11,775 bases of DNA from NCBI GenBank assembly GCA_945861195.1, contig CAMATS010000036.1, positions 1-11,775 on the forward strand. The letters are read 5' to 3'. Below the pieces are notes generated by a model. It worked only from the letters and a program-made list of their open reading frames with translations. It was not told where the DNA came from and did not search any database. The translations under genes were made by a program, and so were the position numbers. Of the stretch, positions 1-7,602 are shown one piece after another. This DNA is from Rhodoferax sp. OV413. Lineage in GTDB: Bacteria > Pseudomonadota > Gammaproteobacteria > Burkholderiales > Burkholderiaceae_C. Every line of letters begins with the position of its first letter. Position 1 is the stretch's first letter.

Positions 1-260
1 TGATGCAGGACAGCCGCGACAACAACTCGGACGAAATCCCCGGCCTGAGCAAGCTGCCCGTCATTGGCAACCTGTTCAAGTACCGCAATGAGGCAAGCAA
101 AAAATCCGAGTTGGTGATTTTTTTGCGCCCCACGGTGCTGACCGATGCCAGCCTGAACGGCGATTTTCGTGACTACCGGGCCAGCCTGACCTCAAACATC
201 GAAGAGGGCCGCAGCAGTGGCGGCTTGATCACTTGGCCGCCGGCAAAGAGGGCGCCATGA
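1..260 (+). CDS. Outer-membrane secretin, C-terminal end (GspD/PilQ/MshL type), partial
   Basis: The gene enters from the left edge, and only about the last 85 residues are visible. The segment with IPGLSKLPVIGNLFKYR followed by SELVIFLRPTVL is the typical end of the secretin domain: the last beta strands of the multimeric outer-membrane channel. The family forms the gated pore through which a type IV pilus or type II secretion substrate leaves the periplasm. A short polar tail of about 40 residues follows, ending in a Lys/Arg-containing stretch. The stop TGA overlaps the next start as ATGA (257-260), which suggests coupled translation with the TPR gene. Gene order (secretin, MshN-like, ATPase, GspF) suggests MshL rather than PilQ, because PilQ normally follows pilMNOP. 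The subfamily cannot be fixed from this fragment. Confidence 0.9.
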   Translation, partial: MQDSRDNNSDEIPGLSKLPVIGNLFKYRNEASKKSELVIFLRPTVLTDASLNGDFRDYRASLTSNIEEGRSSGGLITWPPAKRAP

Positions 261-1801
261 GCCTGTTGCTAGACGCCCTGAACCGAGCCAGCAAAGACCG
301 GGCAGCAGCCGACGCTGCTGCACCAAGCCCCGGGGGCACCGGCTGGCCCAACATCGCCTTGCAGATCTTGCCAAATCCGCCCCCGGTGGAGCAGGCAGCG
401 CTGCCGCCTGAGCCGCGTCCCGAGGCGGCTACCTCAGAAGCCGCCCCGGCGCTGACCCTCGCATCAGCCGAGCCCGCCGCGTCCGGCCTGAGGCTTGAGC
501 CCATGTTCATGGAGCCGCCCGCACAGGCGCCAGTGGCCGCAGACCAGCCGCTCAGCCTGAACCCCGCTGCGCCCGCAAGCCCAGCACCAAAACCAACACC
601 AACACCAACACCAGCACCAGCACCAGCACCGTTCAGCCCAGCGCCGGCGGCCAAACCGGCCGAGCCGCTCAAAGTGGCGCAAAACATGATGCGTGCCAAA
701 CAGGGCACCCTGGCGGTGCGCCCCTCGCGCCAAAGGCTGCTGGCGCTGGGCGGGGTGGCAGGCCTGCTGGGCCTGGGCGGTGCGGTGTTGTGGCTGGGTT
801 GGCTCGGTCCTTTGGCGCTGCCGGGCCAGCCTGCCAGCCCGGTGCCGCTTGCCAGCACCCCCCTTGTCGTCAATCCAGCGCCCACGGCAGCCCCGGCAAC
901 CACGGTCGCACCCATGGTCGCACCCATGGTCGGGTCTGCCGAGCCGCCCGCCAGCGCTGTGGCAGCCGCCAGTGACCCGCTGGCTGCCATGCCCGCCAAG
1001 GCCAAGAAAGCCGCGCGGCCTGCGCCCGCCGTCGCCAAGGCGGGCAGACCTGCGCCCGTCGGGCTGACAAGCGACACAGCACCAAGCACAGCCGAGGTCG
1101 CGACACCAAGCACGCGCCCAGCCGCCCGTGCACGGGCGGCCGCCTCAGCGGCCAAGCCAGCTGAACTACCCAACCTGCTGGCCAGCACGCCCAGTGGCGC
1201 CAGAGCGCTCGAGCTGGCCTACGCGGCTTTGACGCAGGGTCGGCTGGCAGACGCTGAAGCCGGCTACAAAGAAGTGCTCAAGACCAGCCCGGAAGAACGC
1301 GACGCGCTGCTGGGCCTGGCCTATCTTGCCCACCAGGGGGGGCGCGCAGAGGTAGCCAAAGATTTTTATCAACGGGTGCTGCGCCAAGAGCCGGGCAACC
1401 CGAGCGCGCGGGCTGGCCTGCTGCTGCAGAACCTCAACAGCGACACCCAAGACCTGTCGGCCGGCGCGCGTGAGGTGGCCGGACAGCACCCCGCTTCAGC
1501 GGCGGCTCAGTCGGTGTTGGGTCACAGCCTGGTGCGCCAGGGACGCTTGGCCGACGCCCAAATGGCTTTCCAGCGTGCCCATGCGCTGGAGCCCGGCGTG
1601 GCATTGCACGCCTTCAATTTGGCCGTGGCCTTCGACCGGCTCAAAAATTATGCTGCGGCCAGCGCAATTTACGAACGCGCCCTGTCACTGTCCACGCAGG
1701 GCGGCGGCGCAGCGGCCAGCGGCCTGCCCCATGCGGTGGTGCAAAAGCGGCTCCAGGAGCTGGGGCAGATCGGCTCACCGAGCCCGCCTGCGGCAAATTA
1801 A
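257..1801 (+). CDS. MshN/GspB-like inner-membrane TPR protein
   Basis: The chosen start is ATG 257, which overlaps the secretin stop; it gives MSLLLDALNRASKDR, matching the MSLxLDALxxA opening common to GspB and MshN-type accessory proteins of pilus and secretion operons. The product has 514 residues. Residues 1-150 are a Pro/Ala-rich, presumably unstructured cytoplasmic part. A single membrane helix lies near 161-188 (Leu/Gly/Ala/Trp-rich). Another Pro/Ala-rich linker with Lys/Arg patches follows. The C-terminal 200 residues (about 315-480) carry at least four TPR-like helices, for example GRLADAEAGYKEVLKTSPEE and RQGRLADAQMAFQRAHALEP. TPRs of this type would sit in the periplasm and contact the secretin or alignment proteins. 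The low-complexity linkers carry short DNA repeats. Other TPR accessory proteins with this opening are possible, so MshN is a best match by context. Confidence 0.8.
   Translation: MSLLLDALNRASKDRAAADAAAPSPGGTGWPNIALQILPNPPPVEQAALPPEPRPEAATSEAAPALTLASAEPAASGLRLEPMFMEPPAQAPVAADQPLSLNPAAPASPAPKPTPTPTPAPAPAPFSPAPAAKPAEPLKVAQNMMRAKQGTLAVRPSRQRLLALGGVAGLLGLGGAVLWLGWLGPLALPGQPASPVPLASTPLVVNPAPTAAPATTVAPMVAPMVGSAEPPASAVAAASDPLAAMPAKAKKAARPAPAVAKAGRPAPVGLTSDTAPSTAEVATPSTRPAARARAAASAAKPAELPNLLASTPSGARALELAYAALTQGRLADAEAGYKEVLKTSPEERDALLGLAYLAHQGGRAEVAKDFYQRVLRQEPGNPSARAGLLLQNLNSDTQDLSAGAREVAGQHPASAAAQSVLGHSLVRQGRLADAQMAFQRAHALEPGVALHAFNLAVAFDRLKNYAAASAIYERALSLSTQGGGAAASGLPHAVVQKRLQELGQIGSPSPPAAN
584..630 (+). 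repeat. Hexanucleotide CACCAA/CACCAG tract inside the TPR gene
   Basis: Six-base units, first CACCAA-like then CACCAG-like, run in tandem and encode a Pro-Thr then Pro-Ala dipeptide linker (residues about 111-125) just ahead of the membrane helix. Because the unit is a multiple of three, slippage would change linker length without breaking the frame. A second small tandem duplication (two copies of a 12-base unit encoding VAPM) lies near 904-930. Confidence 0.8.
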
Positions 1802-1873
1802 ACCCGAGCAGCCTGGCCAGATGAATTGCTGTAAACCTGATGTGTACACCGGCTGCAAAGCGCCGGTCCCGTC

Positions 1874-3616
1874 ATGAGCGCGGTGCCAGCAGAACCGCTG
1901 GCAAGCGGCACTGTGGGCGCGCCACCGTTGCGCCTGGGGGACCAGCTGGTGGCCTTGGGCGTGCTCAGCCAAGATCAGCTGCGCATCGCCCTCTTGGAGC
2001 AGAGCAGCACCGGCAAACCACTGGGCGAGGTGCTGTTGCTGCTGGGTTTTGCCACCGCCGAGGTCATGCGCGATGCCCTGGCCCAAAAGCTCGGTGAGCG
2101 CGCCATCAGTCTGAAGGGCATCGTGGCCGACCCCGCTGCGCTGGCACTCATTCCAAAAGCCGTTGCCAAGCGCAATGGACTGTTTCCGGTGAGCCTGGTC
2201 GCCAAAGACAATGAACTCATCATCGCCATTGCCAACCCGAATGACATCGTCGCCTCAGACCAGGTCACCGCCATGTTGGGGGATGGGCTGCGCCCGAGTT
2301 GGCGGCTGGCCAACAGTGGCGAAATACAGGCAGCTATCGAGCAGTATTACGGGCACGAGCTGTCCATTGATGGCATCTTGCATGAGCTCGAGACCGGGCA
2401 GGCTGAGCTCGGCGGTATTGCGCAGGATTTTGAGGGCGGCCAATACAGCCACCCGGTGGTTCGCCTGGTCGACTCGCTGCTGTCGGATGCGACCCTGCGT
2501 GGCGCCTCCGACATCCACTTTGAGCCCGAAAACCAGTTTCTGCGCATCCGCTACCGGATTGACGGCGTGCTGCGCCAAATCCGCGCGCTGCACATCCGGT
2601 ATTGGCCGGCGATGGTGGTGCGCCTCAAAGTCATTGCCGGCATGAACATCGCCGAAACCCGTGCGCCACAAGACGGGCGAATCTCGCTGTCCATCTCCGG
2701 CCGGCCGGTGGACTTTCGCTCGGCGGCCCAGCCAACCATCCATGGCGAGAATTTTGTTCTGCGTATTTTGGACCGCAGAACCGGCATCCTGCCCATCACC
2801 GGCCTGGGCCTGACAGCGGCAAACCTGAGCCTCTTGCAACTCATGCTGTCGCGACCGGAAGGCATTCTGTTGGTCACCGGGCCGACCGGCTCGGGCAAGA
2901 CCACCACGCTGTACTCGGTTCTGGGGCATTTGAACAACGAGGGCGTCAACATCATGACGCTGGAAGACCCCGTGGAATACCCCATGCCGGTGATCCGCCA
3001 GACCTCGATCTCGGATGCCGTGAAGATGAATTTTTCTGAAGGGGTGCGCTCCATGATGCGCCAAGACCCTGACATTATTTTGGTCGGCGAGGTGCGCGAC
3101 AAAGACACGGCAGAAATGGCGTTTCGGGCCGCCATGACTGGGCATCAGGTCTTCTCCACCCTGCACACCAACTCGGCGGTTCGCTCCATCCCGCGGCTGA
3201 TCGACCTTGGCATCAAGCCCGACGTCCTGGCCGGCAATGTGATTGGCATCGTGGCGCAGCGCCTGATCCGCACCCTGTGCCTGGCCTGCAAACTGCCCGA
3301 CACGCCGGGCGAGGCAGAGGCGAAATTGCTGGGCCTTGCGGAGCACCCGGGCTGCGTCATTTACCGCCCGGTCGGCTGCAGCCTGTGCAATCAGCAGGGT
3401 TATAAGGGCCGGGTCTCGATTGTTGAGTTGCTCAAATTCGACACCCAGCTAGACGACTTGGTGACCCAGAGCGCGAGCATCAAAGTGATGACCGACTACC
3501 TCTACAGCCGAGGCTTTACGCCCATGGCCGCCGACGGCCTGCGCCGGGTACGCGAGGGCGTGACAACCCTCGAAGAGGTCGGCCGGGTGGTTGACCTCAC
3601 CGAGTTGGGCCGCTGA
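1874..3616 (+). CDS. mshE: Type IV pilus/T2SS assembly ATPase, MshE/GspE/PilB family with MshEN domain
   Basis: This 580-residue protein is the cytoplasmic hexameric ATPase that would power pilin insertion. The N-terminal MshEN domain (about 20-75) has a first half opening RLGDQLVALGVL and a second half opening KPLGEVLLLLGF, fitting the paired RLGxxL...G / LGxxL...G c-di-GMP-binding motifs known for MshE. The GspE core carries Walker A GPTGSGKTT (336-344), an Asp box around TLEDPVEY (362-369), Walker B with RQDPDIILVGEVRD (396-409) and a His box with GHQVFSTLHTN (423-433). A zinc-binding four-Cys set follows: C469, C472, C502, C505. All key residues are present and the length is normal. The start is ATG 1874, 72 bases after the previous stop; no strong Shine-Dalgarno is visible. 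The stop overlaps the next start by one base. The mshE symbol rests on the MshEN domain and gene order; GspE/PilB is the wider family. Confidence 0.93.
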   Translation: MSAVPAEPLASGTVGAPPLRLGDQLVALGVLSQDQLRIALLEQSSTGKPLGEVLLLLGFATAEVMRDALAQKLGERAISLKGIVADPAALALIPKAVAKRNGLFPVSLVAKDNELIIAIANPNDIVASDQVTAMLGDGLRPSWRLANSGEIQAAIEQYYGHELSIDGILHELETGQAELGGIAQDFEGGQYSHPVVRLVDSLLSDATLRGASDIHFEPENQFLRIRYRIDGVLRQIRALHIRYWPAMVVRLKVIAGMNIAETRAPQDGRISLSISGRPVDFRSAAQPTIHGENFVLRILDRRTGILPITGLGLTAANLSLLQLMLSRPEGILLVTGPTGSGKTTTLYSVLGHLNNEGVNIMTLEDPVEYPMPVIRQTSISDAVKMNFSEGVRSMMRQDPDIILVGEVRDKDTAEMAFRAAMTGHQVFSTLHTNSAVRSIPRLIDLGIKPDVLAGNVIGIVAQRLIRTLCLACKLPDTPGEAEAKLLGLAEHPGCVIYRPVGCSLCNQQGYKGRVSIVELLKFDTQLDDLVTQSASIKVMTDYLYSRGFTPMAADGLRRVREGVTTLEEVGRVVDLTELGR

Positions 3617-4815
3617 TGGCGCAATTTAGTTACCGGGCAGCCAACGAGGCAGGCTCTATCAGCAAGGGGCAGGCCGACGCCATCAATGAACTCGACCTCG
3701 AGGCGCAACTGAGGAACATGGGTTTGCAGCTGGTTTCGGCCAAGCTGCTGGCCTCGCGCAAGGGCAGCCTGACCAAGATGACCCGCCGCGACCTGATCGA
3801 CTTTCTTTTTCAGCTCGAGATGCTGTCGCGCGCCGGCGTACCCCTGCTGTCCTGCCTGGGCGACATGCGGCGCGAATCCGATGCGGTGACCATCCGCGAA
3901 TTGTCCGCCGGGCTGTACGAAAAAATTGAGGTCGGCTCAACTTTCAGTGAGGCCGTGGCGAGTTTTCCGGGCGTCTTCAGCCAGACCATTGTCAGCCTGG
4001 TGCGCGCTGGCGAGCTGACCGGGCAGCTGCCCGACGTGCTCAAAGAGATTGTGCGCTCGCTGAAGTGGCAGGACGAGTTGGCAGCCACCATCAAAAAACT
4101 GCTGACCTACCCCGCCTTCATGATTGTCGTGATCAGCGGTGTGGTTTTTTTCCTGATGGTCTATTTGGTCCCGCAACTGGTGACTTTCATTGCCAGCATG
4201 GGCAAGACGCTGCCCTTTCATACCCGTTTGCTGATCGCGGTATCTGATGTTTTTGTGCGCTTTTGGTGGCTTATCCTGAGCGTGCCACTGGTCATTGTGG
4301 CCCTGGTTTCTGCCGCTGCCGCAGCCAATCCCAAGGTGCTGTACAAGCTCCATGAGGTGCAGTTGGCGCTGCCCTTGCTTGGCCCGGTTTTCAAAAAATT
4401 GATCCTGGCCAGGTTTGCCGACACATTTGCCCTGATGTACCGCACCGGCATTCCCCTGATTGAGGGGCTGACCTACTGCATCGACGTGTCAGACAACCTG
4501 GTGGTTCGCCGCTCCATCGCCCAGGCCCGCGACCGGGTGCTGACTGGAGCCTCCCTGCATGAAAGCTTTGCCCAAGAGCAGCTGTTTCCCTCGCTGGTTC
4601 TGCGCATGCTCAAGGTTGGTGAATCAACCGGCGCGCTCGATGTCGCGCTGTCCAACATCAGTTATTTTTACAGCCGTGACATCGATGAGTCAGTGGGCAA
4701 GGTCCAGAGCATGATCGAGCCGACCCTGACCGTCACCATGGGTCTCATCCTGGGTTGGATCATGGTCTCGGTGCTCGGGCCGATCTACGACACGATCTCG
4801 ACCATCAAGATCTGA
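3616..4815 (+). CDS. mshG: Inner-membrane platform protein, GspF/PilC/MshG family
   Basis: This 399-residue polytopic protein, normal in length for the family, is the platform on which the assembly ATPase acts to lift pilin subunits out of the membrane. Two T2SSF domains are visible. The first lies at about 58-160 and includes FLFQLEMLSRAGVPLLSCL; the second lies at about 263-370 and includes ADTFALMYRTGIPLIEGL and LKVGESTGALDVAL. Three membrane helices fall near 167-189, 215-237 and 371-391, which is the family topology. The ATG shares one base with the ATPase stop (TGATG), so the two are almost certainly translated together, fitting their direct partnership. Family assignment is firm; the MshG name rather than PilC or GspF is inferred from the operon. 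Confidence 0.92.
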   Translation: MAQFSYRAANEAGSISKGQADAINELDLEAQLRNMGLQLVSAKLLASRKGSLTKMTRRDLIDFLFQLEMLSRAGVPLLSCLGDMRRESDAVTIRELSAGLYEKIEVGSTFSEAVASFPGVFSQTIVSLVRAGELTGQLPDVLKEIVRSLKWQDELAATIKKLLTYPAFMIVVISGVVFFLMVYLVPQLVTFIASMGKTLPFHTRLLIAVSDVFVRFWWLILSVPLVIVALVSAAAAANPKVLYKLHEVQLALPLLGPVFKKLILARFADTFALMYRTGIPLIEGLTYCIDVSDNLVVRRSIAQARDRVLTGASLHESFAQEQLFPSLVLRMLKVGESTGALDVALSNISYFYSRDIDESVGKVQSMIEPTLTVTMGLILGWIMVSVLGPIYDTISTIKI

Positions 4816-4826
4816 GCCAAAACCCC

Positions 4827-6305
4827 GTGAAAACCATACTTCATCTCGGGCTCGGCGGCGACCAGTTCTGGCGTAAACAGTCTGGCCAATGGCTGCCCGT
4901 AGACCCCCCCAAGACCGGCTCTGTGTGGGTGGTTTCAGATCTCGCCGAAGAAATTCTCACCGAAATCCAGGTGCCACGCCTGTTCGGGTCGGACCGCTCG
5001 GGCTTCATCGGCCGACAACTGACCAGCCGTTTCCCTGACACGCCTTATAAAACCAGCCTGCCCGGGCCGGCGCAGGGCGGCCTGCTTGACCGCCTTGCGC
5101 CCAGACAGCAAACCTTGCTGGCAGTCGATGCCCGGCAGCGCGTGGATGCTGCACTCGACCGCGTCGGTACAAAAATTGCCGGTATGTGGACCACCTCGGG
5201 CCTGTTGGCCGGCTTGGGGCTGAGCAGGTCGCTGTCTGCTGATCTGTTTATTGTTCTGCTTGGGGAGCAGTCCAGCCGCATCCTCTTTGTGCACCAGGGG
5301 GCGCCAGTCATCAGCCGCCTGATCCGCGAGGCCAGTACGGCCGAATCTGTCAGCAGCGAGATCACCAGAACACTGCGCCACCTTGAAAACACCAAGGTGG
5401 TGGAGCGCGACAGCGCCAAGCTGCCGGTACTGGTGCTGGGCCAGGACCCGCGCATCGCCGAGGCGCTGCTGGCCATGGGGATGGCTGCCGTTCCGGTCCC
5501 CAAGGCAATGCGCGGCATGGGTTCAGGCGATTTCAAATTCGTGCTTTTTGAGCTCGCGCTGAAATCACCGCCCGGGCAACTCGCGCCACTCTCTCGCCGC
5601 ACCGGCCATGTGGCAGCAGGGCTGAGCCGCCTGAGTTACGCCGCCTCAGCCGCTAGCGCTGGCCTGGTGTGTTGGGCGCTTTTCGGCGCCTATGCGCAGT
5701 TGCGCCTCGATGGTTTCGATTTGCAGCAAAACCGGGGCGCGTCCGCCCAGCTTGGGCAGCAGCTCACTGGCCTCGACAAAGAGCTCGCCGCCTACCCGGT
5801 GCCGGTCGGCCTGGTCAAAAGTGCCTTGCGCCTGGAGCGCGATGAAATTCTCTCTGCACCCTCGATGCCCAAGCAATTGCAGGCGCTTGCCACCGTGCTT
5901 GCTGTCAACCCGGTCCTGCGCCTGAGCCGCTTGAGCTGGGCTGTGGAGTCGGCCCAGACGCCCCCCTGCGCCGCGACCACGCAGGCCGGCCGCACGCCCG
6001 CCCCGGCGCCGGCAGCCAACAGCGATGCCCTGACAGTTTTGCCCGCCAGCCGCATCAGCTTTGACCTGCAGTTACCGCCCGGCATGGGCGTGCAGGCCAG
6101 AACCGCACTGCTCGGCGACCTGGCGCAGGGGTTTACCGGGCTGGCGGGCTTGACGCTTTTGCAAAACCCGGCGCTAAGCCAGGCCCCTGAATCGATCAGC
6201 GGCGGCAGCAAAGAGCAGCCCACCGAGCCCAGCGCCTACAGCTGGTGCCTGCGCTTTGCCAACCTGGCGGCCATGGCCGAAAAACCTGGGCTGGGCAAAC
6301 CATGA
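4827..6305 (+). CDS. GspL-like assembly protein combining PilM-like and PilN-like parts
   Basis: The preferred start is GTG 4827, 11 bases after the platform-gene stop, giving VKTILHLGLGGDQFW (read with initiator Met) and 492 residues. An upstream in-frame ATG at 4755 would overlap the platform gene by 60 bases and add residues that look like its shadow. Residues 1-265 lack long hydrophobic stretches and seem cytoplasmic, including LFIVLLGEQSSRILFVHQG, which reads like a strand pair of an actin-like PilM/GspL fold. One membrane helix lies near 270-290 (LSYAASAASAGLVCWALF). The remaining 200 residues would be periplasmic, beginning with a helical Gln/Leu-rich stretch as in PilN. A Pro/Ala-rich insert lies near 385-405. 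In MSHA and Tfp systems PilM and PilN are often separate; one chain with this topology resembles GspL. Sequence identity to named families is not obvious by eye. Confidence 0.7.
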   Translation: MKTILHLGLGGDQFWRKQSGQWLPVDPPKTGSVWVVSDLAEEILTEIQVPRLFGSDRSGFIGRQLTSRFPDTPYKTSLPGPAQGGLLDRLAPRQQTLLAVDARQRVDAALDRVGTKIAGMWTTSGLLAGLGLSRSLSADLFIVLLGEQSSRILFVHQGAPVISRLIREASTAESVSSEITRTLRHLENTKVVERDSAKLPVLVLGQDPRIAEALLAMGMAAVPVPKAMRGMGSGDFKFVLFELALKSPPGQLAPLSRRTGHVAAGLSRLSYAASAASAGLVCWALFGAYAQLRLDGFDLQQNRGASAQLGQQLTGLDKELAAYPVPVGLVKSALRLERDEILSAPSMPKQLQALATVLAVNPVLRLSRLSWAVESAQTPPCAATTQAGRTPAPAPAANSDALTVLPASRISFDLQLPPGMGVQARTALLGDLAQGFTGLAGLTLLQNPALSQAPESISGGSKEQPTEPSAYSWCLRFANLAAMAEKPGLGKP

Positions 6306-6901
6306 CAGACCTGAGCGCCATTCTTTACCAGTCGCGCCGGGCGCTGCTGGTGTTCGCCGCGATCGCCGTGCTGGGTGGCCTGTTGGTTTGGGCCTTGCAG
6401 CAGTACGGGCAAAGCCTGCAGCCAGAGGTTGCTGCAGCCAAGGCTGAGCAAGCCCAGCTGCAGTCCACCCTGACAGGCAAGCAAGAAGAGCTGGCCCTGC
6501 TATCGGCCAATATGCCGCGCTTTGAAGCCCTGAGACAAGCCGGCCTGCTGGGCCCGGCTGACCGCGAGGGCTGGGCCCAGACCTTGACAAAAGTTCACCA
6601 GGCCAGCGGCCTGCCCAACACCCTGAGCTATTCGCTCAAACCACCGGTTGCTGCAGCGCCGGGCGATCCGTCGAACCCGGTTGCGCCGTTTCAGACCCAC
6701 GAGTTGGCGCTGTCCCTCGAGGGCATACACGAGTCAGAGTTGCTCGAGCTGCTGGCCAGTTACGGCGCGCAGGTCAAGGGCCTGTTCAGGCTTGAGTCCT
6801 GCGATTTTTCTGAGCGCCAAAGCCAGGGGCTAACAGCCAAGTGCGAACTGCGTTTTTTCAAACAACCGCTGGCCGCGTCGAGCCCGGCCCCCTCATCATG
6901 A
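6302..6901 (+). CDS. PilO/MshJ-like alignment-complex protein
   Basis: ATG 6302 overlaps the previous stop as ATGA and gives MTDLSAILYQSRR, a short cytoplasmic start followed by one membrane helix (about 14-32). Next comes a Gln/Ala/Glu-rich coiled-coil stretch (about 36-70) and a periplasmic domain (about 85-190). This is the classic PilO/GspM/MshJ plan: bitopic, coiled coil, then ferredoxin-like fold, and the 199-residue length fits. PilO pairs with PilN in the inner-membrane ring that links the platform to the secretin via PilP, and the direct neighbours here are PilN-like and PilP-like, supporting that role. Two cysteines in the periplasmic part (C167, C181) could form a disulfide. A Pro/Ala-rich segment at 114-128 is probably a loop. 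Assignment is mainly by architecture and context. Confidence 0.75.
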   Translation: MTDLSAILYQSRRALLVFAAIAVLGGLLVWALQQYGQSLQPEVAAAKAEQAQLQSTLTGKQEELALLSANMPRFEALRQAGLLGPADREGWAQTLTKVHQASGLPNTLSYSLKPPVAAAPGDPSNPVAPFQTHELALSLEGIHESELLELLASYGAQVKGLFRLESCDFSERQSQGLTAKCELRFFKQPLAASSPAPSS

Positions 6902-7329
6902 TGGCTGCGCGGCGCCGTCCTGGGCTGTGGGCGCTGCTGCTGGCGAGCTTGGGCGCGGGCTTGGGCGCGAGTTCGCAGGCGCAGCCCACCCAGGCCTTGG
7001 GGACACTTTTTTTCAATCCAGCTGAACGCCGCGCCATCGTGCAAGCGCGTACCGTGCCCAGCGGGCCACCGCCTGCCCCTACCCTGCTGAGCCTGTCGGG
7101 CATGGTGGTGCGACAAGGTGGCAACAGCACGGTATGGATCAACGGGCAGGCGCTCGCAGAGGGCGCAGCGCCGGTGCCCGGCGCGAGCATGAAGGTCGCA
7201 CCGCGCCACATCACGGTCAACAAGCTGGTGCTGCGCCCCGGCGACACGCTCGATTTGACCAATCGCCAGGGGGTCGACATGCTGCCTCCCGGCTCGGTCA
7301 CCCGCCGCCCTGCTGCCGCGGCGCCTTGA
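6898..7329 (+). CDS. Exported PilP/GspC/MshK-like protein
   Basis: The start is ATG 6898, overlapping the PilO-like stop as ATGA; a second ATG follows directly. The N-terminus (three Arg, then WALLLASLGAGLGASSQAQ) looks like a signal peptide, with cleavage probably near residue 28. The 143-residue product continues with LGTLFFNPAERRAIVQAR, a Pro-rich linker, and a small domain containing LSGMVVRQGGNSTVWINGQ (about 65-84). The latter has the shape of the GspC/PilP homology region, which links the inner-membrane ring to the secretin. No lipobox cysteine is seen (there is no Cys in the protein), so unlike many PilP proteins it is not a lipoprotein. Position after PilO supports the call. MshK is the MSHA counterpart, and the match is by plan rather than close identity. 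Confidence 0.65.
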   Translation: MMAARRRPGLWALLLASLGAGLGASSQAQPTQALGTLFFNPAERRAIVQARTVPSGPPPAPTLLSLSGMVVRQGGNSTVWINGQALAEGAAPVPGASMKVAPRHITVNKLVLRPGDTLDLTNRQGVDMLPPGSVTRRPAAAAP

Positions 7330-7365
7330 AACCAGGCAGGCCAGCCAACCCGTGCGGTAAAGCGT

Positions 7366-7602
7366 ATGAATATCAAAGAAATTTTTCGTCAAAAGGGGGT
7401 GGCAGTGACGCGTGGGCGGCGCATTCGAAGCCTGGCGGGACTGGCCAGTTTGTTCTCGGGGTATGCGTTCTTGGCGGTCAGCCCCGACACGGCGGCTGAC
7501 TGGTTGGTGGCCCGGGTGGTGCTTGGTTTTGTCTGTTTGTTTGCAGGTTTTGTATTGGCAGTTGTGCCGTTCTTGAACAGGAGCGTTGGTGACGACCGCT
7601 AA
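7366..7602 (+). CDS. Small two-helix membrane protein, unknown function
   Basis: This 78-residue protein has a basic N-terminus (Lys/Arg-rich to residue 22) and two hydrophobic helices near 23-41 and 47-70, ending in a short charged tail. Both ends would face the cytoplasm by the positive-inside rule. The ATG at 7366 is preceded by only a weak ribosome site. A GTG at 7405 (residue 14) sits five bases behind an A/G-rich run at 7391-7399 and could be the true start, giving 65 residues. It lies 36 bases after the PilP-like gene and overlaps the response-regulator start by 14 bases, so it appears to be part of the same transcript. I do not recognise the family; it lacks the Cys-Pro motif of YgaP-like small membrane proteins. 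It could aid the kinase or the pilus base, but that is a guess from position. Confidence 0.65.
   Translation: MNIKEIFRQKGVAVTRGRRIRSLAGLASLFSGYAFLAVSPDTAADWLVARVVLGFVCLFAGFVLAVVPFLNRSVGDDR
7579..7583 (+). promoter_or_regulatory. Ribosome binding site deciding the response-regulator start
   Basis: AGGAG lies five bases before GTG 7589 and only two before the in-frame TTG 7586, so GTG 7589 is the better start. The later ATG 7619 lacks a comparable site. Confidence 0.6.

Noticed and set aside
229..1188. Long minus-strand open frame opposite the TPR gene
   Set aside because: Extremely Ala/Gly-rich, a mirror of the Pro/Ala-rich low-complexity region in high-GC DNA; the plus frame has the conserved N-terminus and TPRs.
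2255..3346. 363-codon minus-strand frame opposite the ATPase
   Set aside because: The plus strand encodes all GspE motifs; the minus product is His/Gln-rich with no recognisable domain.
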